DNA of 6,156 nt from contig CALLXZ010000299.1 of NCBI GenBank assembly GCA_937875605.1, positions 1-6,156 of the forward strand, given 5' to 3'. This document shows, piece after piece, positions 1-5,997 of this stretch (within the stretch, counting starts at the first letter, position 1; each line of letters starts with the position of its first letter). Source of the DNA: an uncultured Moheibacter sp. (GTDB lineage: Bacteria > Bacteroidota > Bacteroidia > Flavobacteriales > Weeksellaceae). Position numbers and translations under genes: made by a program. Under the pieces are notes generated by a model. It did no database searches. It saw only the letters and a list, made by a program, of their open reading frames with translations, and was not told where the DNA came from.

Positions 1-28
1 GACAACTTTTTAAATGCTTAATAATCAT
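1..28 (-). CDS. 5' end of an unidentified gene under cobalamin riboswitch control (partial)
   Basis: An ATG at 28-26 on the minus strand opens a frame that runs off the left edge (MIIKHLKSC...). It follows an A/T-rich leader (CTTTTTACA) of the kind Bacteroidota use in place of a Shine-Dalgarno site. The frame is also open upstream to an in-frame ATG at 94-92, which would add 22 residues; an in-frame stop lies further upstream near 118. I prefer the nearer start, because its leader is more typical and because a 6-bp hairpin (49-54 with 62-67) lies between the two. The gene lies directly downstream of a cobalamin riboswitch. From general knowledge, such genes are usually B12 uptake (BtuB-type TonB receptor), B12 biosynthesis or B12-independent isozymes. 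Nothing in the visible residues identifies which, so no function is assigned. Confidence 0.35.
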
Positions 29-164
29 TGTAAAAAGTTCTTTAAAGGCTTCGTGATGTTTACGAAGGATGAATCTTAGGTGTGAGAAGTACATACACAG
101 ATAGTTACAGAACTAAAATAGAACTGTATTGAAAGTGTAATATGTGCATCTAACCTGACTAAAA

Positions 165-182
165 GCTTCAAACCGCGAAAGC
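165..182 (-). promoter_or_regulatory. Candidate P13 hairpin (expression platform) of the cobalamin riboswitch
   Basis: Read on the minus strand, GCTT (182-179) pairs with AAGC (168-165) around a 10-nt loop containing CGCG (177-174). It sits just 3' of the aptamer, where cobalamin riboswitches carry the hairpin whose loop L13 kisses loop L5. The aptamer's L5-like segment also contains CGCG (306-303), so the loops can form four G-C pairs plus a flanking wobble. The stem is short and CGCG is self-complementary, so this is a structural inference from sequence only. Confidence 0.45.
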
Positions 183-192
183 ATCGTCAATT

Positions 193-366
193 CAGATTTA
201 GGCAGGTCTCCTGACTTGTAACGTTTTATTCTCCTTCCCATCTTTTTTTGATTAAGACAGTGGATAAATGGAATAAAACCTTTTTTGTGTTACTTACAGT
301 TGCGCGACAGTTCGTGATTTGCACACGATTCCCGTTTTCATTTGCAGCTAAGCAAAACCCAATCTG
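193..366 (-). promoter_or_regulatory. Cobalamin (B12) riboswitch aptamer
   Basis: The conserved boxes of the cobalamin riboswitch appear in order on the minus strand. A P1 strand CAGATT (366-361) pairs with AATCTG (198-193). GGGAA at about 333-329 overlaps the P4 hairpin TCGTG/CACGA (328-324 with 316-312), whose loop carries GCAAAT. Next come CTGTCGCGCAACTGTAA (about 310-294), ATCCACTGTC (265-256), GATGGGAAGG (242-233) and a near-perfect B12 box, AGTCAGGAGACCTGCC (216-201). The family binds adenosyl- or other cobalamins and normally lowers expression of the downstream gene when B12 is plentiful. Here the regulated gene lies to the left, at or beyond position 94. It does not control the prenyl-synthase operon, which is on the opposite strand. 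One departure from the usual CTGTCCCGCAACTGT box is CGCG in place of CCCG, matched by the CGCG in the candidate L13. Confidence 0.93.
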
Positions 367-399
367 GTTTGATGAAGTATGTAAAGAACTAAATCGGTG

Positions 400-407
400 T
401 AAATGTA
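400..407 (-). promoter_or_regulatory. Possible -7 element for the riboswitch transcript
   Basis: On the minus strand TACATTTA matches the Bacteroidota -7 consensus TAnnTTTG at all but the last base. It lies 33 nt upstream of the aptamer's P1, so the RNA would start just before the riboswitch. No convincing -33 TTTG is seen at the usual spacing, so this is only a candidate. Confidence 0.3.
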
Positions 408-439
408 GAAATTATTTTTAGGATAAACTATTTGAGAAG

Positions 440-471
440 TTTCAAACTTTATCGGCATATATTTATCTTTG
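440..471 (+). promoter_or_regulatory. Promoter of the prenyl-synthase/GSCFA/TatD cluster
   Basis: TATCTTTG at 464-471 is an exact match to the Bacteroidota primary-sigma -7 consensus TAnnTTTG. A weak -33 element, TTTC (440-443), sits 20 nt upstream, within the usual 17-23 nt spacing. Transcription would start near 477-480, leaving a short leader of about 15 nt before the ATG at 494. No other promoter-like sequence is seen before the next two genes. Confidence 0.6.
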
Positions 472-493
472 TCATCAAAAGAACTTTATCGGT

Positions 494-1465
494 ATGAACG
501 TCATTGAACACTATCAGGAATTAATCAATAAAGAATTAGAGAAAAACTCGTTTGTGGGTATTGAGCCCAAAGAGCTTTATGAGCCTTGTGACTATATTTT
601 AAGCATCGGAGGGAAAAGACTTCGTCCAGTAATTGTCATGCTGGGTTCGTATGTATTTGACGGAAATCCGGAAAATGTGGTGAAGCCAGCTTTGGCGATT
701 GAGTATTTTCATAATTTTTCCCTGATGCACGATGATATCATGGATGAAGCACCTTTAAGAAGAGGGAAGGAGACAGTTCATTTAAAATATAATATAAATA
801 CAGGAATTCTTTCTGGCGATGCAATGCTGATTCAGTCTTATCGTATGTTTGAAGATTTACCTGCGGAAAAGTTCAAAGCTGTAACGCTATTGTTTTCCCA
901 AACTGCCGTTGAGTTGTGTGAAGGTCAGCAATATGATATGAATTTTGAAACACAAAATGAAGTAAGTTTTGAAGAATACATTCAGATGATTACCTTGAAA
1001 ACGGGCGTTATGATGGGAGCTTCTTTGCAAATCGGGGCGATGATTGCCGATGCAAAAGAAGAAGATTATTTGAATTTATATGAATTCGGTAAAAATTTAG
1101 GAATCGCTTTTCAGTTGAAAGATGATTATTTAGATGTCTTTGGGCAACAGGATTTCGGGAAAATTCATGCCGGAGATATCATTGAAAATAAAAAGACGAT
1201 TTTATATATCAAAGCGCTTGAATTGGCAGCGCAAAGAGATGTGGACGAATTGAAATTCTGGTACGGAATGAAAACTGATAACATCGATAAAGTTTATGCG
1301 GTTGAGAAAATTTACCGAATGTCAAAAGTGGATTATGAAGTGATGTCTTTGATCGGACATTATACAGATGTAGCCATGAGCTTTCTAAATAAAATCCAGG
1401 TAGATGACGAGAAAAAAATACAATTAAAAGAATTGGCTTCTTCTCTGATTGACAGACAGATTTAA
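494..1465 (+). CDS. Trans-isoprenyl diphosphate synthase (polyprenyl synthetase family)
   Basis: This enzyme condenses isopentenyl diphosphate with allylic diphosphates to build linear prenyl chains for menaquinone, carotenoids or related lipids. At 323 aa it is full length for the family. Visible motifs are GGKRLRP (39-45, IPP binding), the first Asp-rich motif DDIMD (80-84) followed by RRG (89-91), EGQ (143-145), KTG (169-171) and the second Asp-rich motif FQLKDDYLD (207-215) with the downstream NKKT (232-235). All catalytic Asp and Arg/Lys positions look intact. The fifth residue before the first Asp-rich motif is Phe75. In archaeal geranylgeranyl diphosphate synthases an aromatic there limits the product to about C20, so a short-chain (C20-C25) product is more likely than a C30-C40 quinone tail; this is inference. 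It is the first gene of the cluster, 6 nt before the GSCFA gene. The ATG at 494 gives the expected N-terminus and lies close behind the promoter. Confidence 0.95.
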   Translation: MNVIEHYQELINKELEKNSFVGIEPKELYEPCDYILSIGGKRLRPVIVMLGSYVFDGNPENVVKPALAIEYFHNFSLMHDDIMDEAPLRRGKETVHLKYNINTGILSGDAMLIQSYRMFEDLPAEKFKAVTLLFSQTAVELCEGQQYDMNFETQNEVSFEEYIQMITLKTGVMMGASLQIGAMIADAKEEDYLNLYEFGKNLGIAFQLKDDYLDVFGQQDFGKIHAGDIIENKKTILYIKALELAAQRDVDELKFWYGMKTDNIDKVYAVEKIYRMSKVDYEVMSLIGHYTDVAMSFLNKIQVDDEKKIQLKELASSLIDRQI

Positions 1466-1471
1466 GAAAAT

Positions 1472-2464
1472 ATGAAATTTCGAACTGAATTAATCTTACC
1501 GGAAGCCGACCGTAAAATTTCTCATTTTCATAAAATGATGGGAATTGGTTCTTGTTTCGTCGATTCCATGGGAGAAAAACTTTCCGATTCTAAATTTCAG
1601 GTTTTACAAAATCCATTTGGAACATTGTTTCATCCATTGGCGATTGAAAATGCACTGGCAAGAATTCATTCGCTCACTCGTTACACAAAAGAGGAAATTT
1701 TTAAGTTTGGAGAATTGTATTTCAGTTGGGATCATCATACGTCTTTCAATCGGATTTCCTTGGACGAAACTTTACATAAAATCAATTCTGAATTGGAAGC
1801 TGCCAATGATTTTATCCAGCAAACCGATTTTTTTCTATTGACTTTTGGAACCGCTTGGGTTTACAAAATCAAGGAAATGGGAATTTTTGTGGCGAATTGT
1901 CATAAAGTTCCCAATCAACAATTTGATAAATATTTGCTGGAAGATAAACAAATTCAGGCATCTATGAAGAATTGTTTCAATTTAATTTTAGACATCAATC
2001 CGAAAGCACAAATCATCGTAACCGTAAGTCCGGTTCGGCATACGAAAGATGGGATTGTAGAAAATAACATCAGCAAGTCCAAATTGATTTCCAATTTGTT
2101 TGATGTTGCAATGAAATACGATCGCGTAGAATACTTTCCGGCGTATGAACTGATGATGGATGATTTACGTGATTATCGTTTTTATAAAGAAGATTTAATT
2201 CATCCAAACGATATGGCGGTGGAATATATCTGGCAGAAATTTTCAGGTTCTTTCTTTGATCAAACGACGCACGATAAAATCAAAATTGCCCAAAAAATCA
2301 AATCTGCTTTGACGCATAGACCGCTGAATTCTACTACGACTTCTTACAAAGAATTTTTATACAAAACCGGGAAATACATAGAGTCTGTTGAAAATCTCTT
2401 TCCTAAAAATAGTTTTTCAGAAGAGAAACAAATGTTGCAAAAATTGATGAACCATGCTGATTGA
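1472..2464 (+). CDS. GSCFA domain-containing protein (SGNH/GDSL-hydrolase-like)
   Basis: The 330-aa protein carries the motif that names the GSCFA family, GSCFV at 26-30, close to the N-terminus after a short MKFRTELILP lead typical of Bacteroidota members. Other conserved blocks are NPFGT (47-51), LTFGTAWVY (123-131), NCHKVP (142-147), TVSPVRH (184-190) and DLIHPND (241-247). The pattern resembles an SGNH hydrolase: Ser27 as nucleophile and Asp241/His244 as the DxxH pair, pointing to an esterase- or acyltransferase-like activity. No substrate is known to me for the family, and the catalytic assignment is inference. There is no signal peptide or membrane segment, so it is probably cytoplasmic. 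It sits 6 nt after the prenyl synthase and overlaps the TatD-family gene by 11 nt, so co-translation is likely. Confidence 0.9.
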   Translation: MKFRTELILPEADRKISHFHKMMGIGSCFVDSMGEKLSDSKFQVLQNPFGTLFHPLAIENALARIHSLTRYTKEEIFKFGELYFSWDHHTSFNRISLDETLHKINSELEAANDFIQQTDFFLLTFGTAWVYKIKEMGIFVANCHKVPNQQFDKYLLEDKQIQASMKNCFNLILDINPKAQIIVTVSPVRHTKDGIVENNISKSKLISNLFDVAMKYDRVEYFPAYELMMDDLRDYRFYKEDLIHPNDMAVEYIWQKFSGSFFDQTTHDKIKIAQKIKSALTHRPLNSTTTSYKEFLYKTGKYIESVENLFPKNSFSEEKQMLQKLMNHAD

Positions 2465-3221
2465 TACCCATACCCATTTATATTCCGAGGAATTTGATAC
2501 GGACAGAGACGAAATGATTCAACGCGCAAAGGATGTTGGAATCGGGAAATTTTACATTCCGGCGATTGATTCTTCTTATACCGAACGAATGTTGGATTTG
2601 GAAAAGAAATATCCGCAGGAAATGCGTCTGATGATGGGACTTCATCCTACCTATGTTCAACCGGAGACTTACGAATTTGAATTGGAACATGTGAGAAATT
2701 GGTTGGATAAACGATCTTTTTCAGCAGTCGGGGAAATCGGAATTGATTTGTATTGGGATAAAACGACTTTGGGAATTCAGCAAATTGCTTTCAAAAAACA
2801 AATCGGTTGGGCAAAGGAAAAAGGATTACCCATTGTTATACATTGTCGAGAAAGTTTTGACGAAATCTTTGAAGTTTTAGAGGAAGAAAAAGACGAAAAG
2901 CTTTATGGAATTTTCCATTGTTTTACCGGAACGAAAGAGCAGGCTGAGCGAGCAATCGGATTCAATATGAAATTAGGAATCGGTGGCGTTGTAACGTTTA
3001 AAAATGGAAAAATTGATCAGTTTTTAAATGAAATCCCTTTGGAACATATCGTGTTGGAAACCGATTCTCCTTATTTGGCTCCTGTTCCGTTCCGGGGAAA
3101 GAGAAATGAATCTTCTCATTTGCACAACGTCGTGCAAAAGCTATCGGAGATTTACGGATTGAGCGAAAAAGAAATAGCTCAATCTACTTCTCAGAACGCA
3201 TTGTCTGTTTTTGCAGATTGA
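2454..3221 (+). CDS. TatD family metal-dependent hydrolase (putative DNase)
   Basis: TatD-type enzymes are TIM-barrel metallohydrolases. Characterised members act as 3'-5' exonucleases on DNA or RNA, or in D-aminoacyl-tRNA-related clean-up, in the cytoplasm. The 255-aa length is standard. The metal-site residues are all present: HTH (His6, His8), Glu94 in VGEIGID, His130 in VIHCRE, His155 in FHCFTG, and Asp204 in ETDSPYLAP. MGLHP (61-65) is another family hallmark. The ATG at 2454 overlaps the end of the GSCFA gene by 11 nt in another frame. It is chosen because DTHTHL must lie at the extreme N-terminus. The stop codon falls inside one arm of a strong hairpin, the apparent terminator of the cluster. 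The exact substrate cannot be read from sequence. Confidence 0.93.
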   Translation: MLIDTHTHLYSEEFDTDRDEMIQRAKDVGIGKFYIPAIDSSYTERMLDLEKKYPQEMRLMMGLHPTYVQPETYEFELEHVRNWLDKRSFSAVGEIGIDLYWDKTTLGIQQIAFKKQIGWAKEKGLPIVIHCRESFDEIFEVLEEEKDEKLYGIFHCFTGTKEQAERAIGFNMKLGIGGVVTFKNGKIDQFLNEIPLEHIVLETDSPYLAPVPFRGKRNESSHLHNVVQKLSEIYGLSEKEIAQSTSQNALSVFAD

Positions 3222-3232
3222 GCTACTTTTTT
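3175..3232 (+). terminator. Intrinsic terminator overlapping the TatD-family stop, possibly bidirectional
   Basis: A perfect 11-bp inverted repeat, TAGCTCAATCT (3175-3185) and AGATTGAGCTA (3215-3225), encloses a 29-nt loop and is followed at once by CTTTTTT (3226-3232). The right arm contains the stop codon TGA (3219-3221). Read from the minus strand, the same stem is followed by a T-rich run, TTTCTTTTTC (3174-3165), so it could also end the convergent T9SS-protein transcript. The loop is longer than usual, although CAGA/TCTG (3192-3195 with 3204-3207) could shorten it. Confidence 0.6.
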
Positions 3233-3245
3233 AAAAAAGACAGAA

Positions 3246-4373
3246 TTATTTTACCAAGGTAAATTTGGTGTTAATTACTTCATTGCCTTCTTGGTTAACA
3301 GCTTTTAAAACATAAATTCCAGGTTGCAAAGAACCGTTAAGGCTAACTTTATAGTCGCCAATTGAATTTAAGGTTAGTGATTTAGAATAAACTTGTTTAT
3401 TATTGATATTCCATACCGTAACTTGTAGATTGGAATTTTCTGTTGATTTTGAAACAATATTCAATTCACTGCTTTTTACGATAGTCGGGTAAAGACTGTA
3501 GTTTGACTGAGCATTTGCAATCTCATCCATTTGGTTTTGACGCAAGAAATAAGGACTTGCCAAATCATAAACCGGTAAATCATAATTCGCTTTGAAACTT
3601 GCTTCCAGCGTATTTATATCCATCTTATAAAAGCCGTGAGAAGAAGAGGTAGCCAATAAAACACTTCCATCTTTCATAACAGCAGCGCCATTGACGGTGT
3701 AACCGTCTGCTAATCCGTTTATTTTTCCTAAATAAGTCGTATTTAAATTGTTTGGATTAATTTTAAAAACATGAGCTGCCGCACTGAAAACATAGATATT
3801 TCCAAATGCATCAGCAATCATATCTCCACCGTAAACGAATTTTTCATCACCGAGAGATTTTCCTTGTTCAGTAACTGTACTGATATTTCCTAAATTTTGA
3901 ATCGTTCCGGAAGAGGAAATTTTCAATAATTCAGAACCGTTGTTATTTAAAGCATACATAAATCCGTCAGATCCCGTGGTCATCCGTGCATAATACGTAC
4001 CCTGATTCTTGCTGTCTACCGAAGTATTTGGAATTTCAAATGTACTTCCGGTTTTAGAAGCGGTGTTTACACTTGAAACTTTATCTCCGTTCATCGGGAT
4101 GTAAAACAAATCTCCGTTACTGGACATCGTCATGGCAGCGATGTATTTTCCACAACTACAAGTTTTTGTGATTTCGGACGAACCGCTTTCGAAATTGACC
4201 TTATCGGCTTTGGTCAATAAAACATTACCTGTACTCAGGTTATTTACATCAATTTTACGAAAGTCATTAAAGTCGATTTTTCCTTTTGTTAATCCGGTCG
4301 CCACCACGATGTCCTGTGCATTTAAAGCATAACCGATCATGAAAACGGAACAAAATAATAAAGCTTTTTTCAT
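3246..4373 (-). CDS. Secreted protein with T9SS type A C-terminal sorting domain and beta-propeller-like body
   Basis: The 375-aa protein starts with a Sec signal peptide (MKKALLFCSVFMIGYALNA, probable cleavage before Gln20). Its last 80 or so residues (from about LYP at 294-296) have the look of a T9SS type A sorting domain: the stretches VTVWNINNKQVYSK, GSLQPGIYVLKAV and a final TKFTLVK. It should therefore cross the outer membrane through the type IX system and be released or anchored at the surface. The middle (about 20-290) has recurring short strands around NGDLFYI, DGFMYALN, FGNIYVFS and DGSVLLAT, spaced like blades of a beta-propeller. I see no catalytic motif. A Cys pair, CSC, lies at 72-74. 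The classic NPV of the domain start is replaced by TIV, a mild divergence. The ATG has an A-rich leader, as expected in this phylum. Its ligand or role is not recognisable. Confidence 0.85.
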   Translation of the reverse strand: MKKALLFCSVFMIGYALNAQDIVVATGLTKGKIDFNDFRKIDVNNLSTGNVLLTKADKVNFESGSSEITKTCSCGKYIAAMTMSSNGDLFYIPMNGDKVSSVNTASKTGSTFEIPNTSVDSKNQGTYYARMTTGSDGFMYALNNNGSELLKISSSGTIQNLGNISTVTEQGKSLGDEKFVYGGDMIADAFGNIYVFSAAAHVFKINPNNLNTTYLGKINGLADGYTVNGAAVMKDGSVLLATSSSHGFYKMDINTLEASFKANYDLPVYDLASPYFLRQNQMDEIANAQSNYSLYPTIVKSSELNIVSKSTENSNLQVTVWNINNKQVYSKSLTLNSIGDYKVSLNGSLQPGIYVLKAVNQEGNEVINTKFTLVK

Positions 4374-4583
4374 ATAGATTTTTTTTGTTTTTTCTGCAAA
4401 TAAAGTTAAGGATAAAATTCAAACATTTTAAAAATTTAAGATATTTTCATTAATATAGACAAAATGGCTTGAATTATTTGATTTAATAATAAAAATCAGT
4501 CAAAAAGTCAGATGTTTTATGAGTTTTTTCAATCGGAATACTAATTGATTCTAAGAAATCATAACAAATTAAAAAAATAGAAT
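4374..4583. promoter_or_regulatory. AT-rich divergent intergenic region between the T9SS protein and Hsp20 genes
   Basis: This 210-nt stretch must hold promoters for two diverging genes. For the minus-strand gene there is a weak candidate: TTTATTTG (4404-4397), one base off TAnnTTTG, with TTTG at 4423-4420 as -33. The 15-nt spacing is shorter than usual. Both genes have A-rich leaders (AAAAAACAAAAAAAATC before the T9SS protein, AATTAAAAAAATAG before Hsp20). On the plus strand I find no clear TAnnTTTG and no CIRCE-type heat-shock operator. Confidence 0.35.
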
Positions 4584-5018
4584 ATGAATACTTTAATGAG
4601 AAAAAACCCGGATTTATTTGGTGGTCTGATGGAAAATCTTTGGAATGAAAGCAATTGGAACAGACCATCTGAATTTAGAAAACATTTTTCAATCCCTGCT
4701 GTTAATATCAAAGAAACCGAAACGGAATATCAATTGGAATTAGCTGCGCCAGGATTGAATAAAGAAGATTTCAACATAGAAGTGAATGAAGGAATATTGA
4801 AGTTGAGCGTTTCAAAAACGAATCAGAAAGAAGAGGAAAAAGAAAATTACACCAGAAAAGAATTTGGTTTTCAGAAGTTTGAAAGAAGTTTTGCTTTACC
4901 GAAAAATGCCATTGACAACGAAAATGTAAAAGCGGTTTACACAGACGGAATTTTGATCGTTTCCCTTCCGAAACAAAAAATAATGAAAGAGTCGATTAAA
5001 AAGATAGCCGTTTCTTAG
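4584..5018 (+). CDS. Hsp20/alpha-crystallin family small heat-shock protein
   Basis: This is an ATP-independent holdase chaperone that forms oligomers and keeps unfolded cytoplasmic proteins soluble for refolding by DnaK/ClpB. The 144-aa length is typical. After a short N-terminal arm (1-36, including LFGGLMENLW), the alpha-crystallin domain runs from about 37 to 130. It includes PAVNIKETETEYQLELAAPGL (38-58), the RKEFGFQKFERSFALP segment (91-106) and the conserved A-x-x-x-x-GIL motif with GILIVSLP (122-129). The C-terminal tail carries IAV (141-143), the I-x-I/V motif that docks neighbouring dimers. It is a single-gene unit: divergent from the T9SS-protein gene and closed by a strong terminator 33 nt after the stop. 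The ATG at 4584 has an A-rich leader; a second Met at residue 5 is possible but less likely. Confidence 0.95.
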   Translation: MNTLMRKNPDLFGGLMENLWNESNWNRPSEFRKHFSIPAVNIKETETEYQLELAAPGLNKEDFNIEVNEGILKLSVSKTNQKEEEKENYTRKEFGFQKFERSFALPKNAIDNENVKAVYTDGILIVSLPKQKIMKESIKKIAVS

Positions 5019-5050
5019 GTTTAGTGGGTTATCAAATATTTTCAATCCGG

Positions 5051-5078
5051 CCCGGTGATTCAATTCATCGGGTTTTTT
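5051..5078 (+). terminator. Intrinsic terminator of the Hsp20 gene
   Basis: The stem CCCGGTGA (5051-5058) pairs with TCATCGGG (5065-5072) through 8 bp, including one G-T wobble. A 6-nt loop closes it and six Ts follow (5073-5078). It lies between two convergent genes. Read from the minus strand there is no T run after the stem, so it serves the plus strand. Confidence 0.9.
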
Positions 5079-5086
5079 CATTTCAA

Positions 5087-5989
5087 TTAGTTGTCTGAAA
5101 TCCTACTTTTTATCAATTGCTGAATCACTTTCCAGTTAAAAATAATGACCGAAAAGAAAACCAGCAAATAAGCAAAAATCTGGACGGAACTCATTTGTTC
5201 TTTGAAATAAAAAATCGCCAATGTGAAACTCAAAATCGGATTCATATAAATAAAAATTCCGGCAGTAGATGAGTTTAATTTATTCAAAGAAAATACATTT
5301 AGAAACATCGGGACAATTGTGAAAACCGTTGCTATCAGAAACGCAACCGCATAAAAATACAATCCTTTTTCAGGAACATCACTTTGCATGGAAAACAATG
5401 GTAACAATAAAATAGTTCCAACCGTGATCTGAAAAGCAAGTGTGAAAAATCGATCCAATTGATGGTTTTTCTTTTGGAGAATCAAATAAATCGCATACGA
5501 AAGTGCAATCACAAAGCTATAAAATACATCCGTTAAATGTCCGATAGAAAGCAAAATACAACTGAAAATACTCATAGAAACTGCGATCCATTGAATCGTA
5601 GAAAGTCGGTCTTTTAAGAAAACATACGCCAAAACCGTCGTGATGATAGGGCAGAGCATATACGCAAGAGCAGTCGCATTTACACTGATATGATTCATCA
5701 CGTAAATAAACAAATACCAGTTAATCGCCAGTAAAACTGCACTTACGGAATTAATTAAAACTAAATTTCGTTTATCTTTAAATTCTAAATTTTTAAAAAT
5801 CCGGTAATTCTGAAGCGTTATCTTTCTTCTGAAAATCACACTGATTAAAGCCATTACAAAAGTAGCAATGAGGATGCGGGAAAGTAAAATATCCACCGAT
5901 TCATATTCCTGAATCGCCCGCAGAGGAAGACTGAACATTCCCCAAATCACAAAGGCAGAAATCGCTGCCAGATAATATTTTGAATTCAC
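5087..5989 (-). CDS. EamA family transporter, RarD-like (DMT superfamily)
   Basis: This is an inner-membrane permease of the drug/metabolite transporter superfamily with two EamA repeats and about ten hydrophobic helices. From the GTG start they lie near 5-23, 34-53, 77-98, 104-125, 133-150, 155-172, 183-199, 211-233, 243-261 and 268-285. The stretch INWYLFIYVMNHISVNATAL followed by CPIITTVLAYVFLKDRLS resembles RarD-type proteins. FIYMNPILSFTLAIFYFKEQ is the matching second-repeat signature. The substrate is unknown; relatives export amino acids or other metabolites. There is no in-frame ATG before residue 18 of this frame (inside helix 1). GTG at 5989-5987 gives MNSKYYLAA, a natural N-terminus behind the A-rich TCAAAAAAG. 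A TTG at 6010 would add 7 residues, but it lies inside a repeat array and is less likely. The gene is convergent to the Hsp20 gene and downstream of rimO on the same strand, with a 70-nt gap. Confidence 0.88.
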   Translation of the reverse strand: MNSKYYLAAISAFVIWGMFSLPLRAIQEYESVDILLSRILIATFVMALISVIFRRKITLQNYRIFKNLEFKDKRNLVLINSVSAVLLAINWYLFIYVMNHISVNATALAYMLCPIITTVLAYVFLKDRLSTIQWIAVSMSIFSCILLSIGHLTDVFYSFVIALSYAIYLILQKKNHQLDRFFTLAFQITVGTILLLPLFSMQSDVPEKGLYFYAVAFLIATVFTIVPMFLNVFSLNKLNSSTAGIFIYMNPILSFTLAIFYFKEQMSSVQIFAYLLVFFSVIIFNWKVIQQLIKSRISDN

Positions 5990-5997
5990 CTTTTTTG

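Noticed and set aside
193..366. The riboswitch as a regulator of the prenyl-synthase cluster
   Set aside because: All conserved boxes read in order only on the minus strand, so the RNA is transcribed away from that cluster.
1545..1841. A 98-codon plus-strand open frame inside the GSCFA gene
   Set aside because: It lies wholly inside a well-supported gene in another frame and its translation shows no family motif; it is a shadow frame.
4468..4473. CTTGAA upstream of the Hsp20 gene, resembling a sigma-32 -35 element
   Set aside because: No matching CCCCAT-type -10 follows at the right distance, and Bacteroidota promoters do not generally follow the E. coli pattern.
4416..4475. AATTCAA/TTGAATT inverted repeat in the divergent region
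   Set aside because: A 7-bp match in very AT-rich sequence is expected by chance and it has no clear placement relative to a promoter.
4896..5081. A 61-codon minus-strand frame overlapping the end of Hsp20 and its terminator
   Set aside because: It is antisense to a strong gene and includes the terminator hairpin; no protein-like features.
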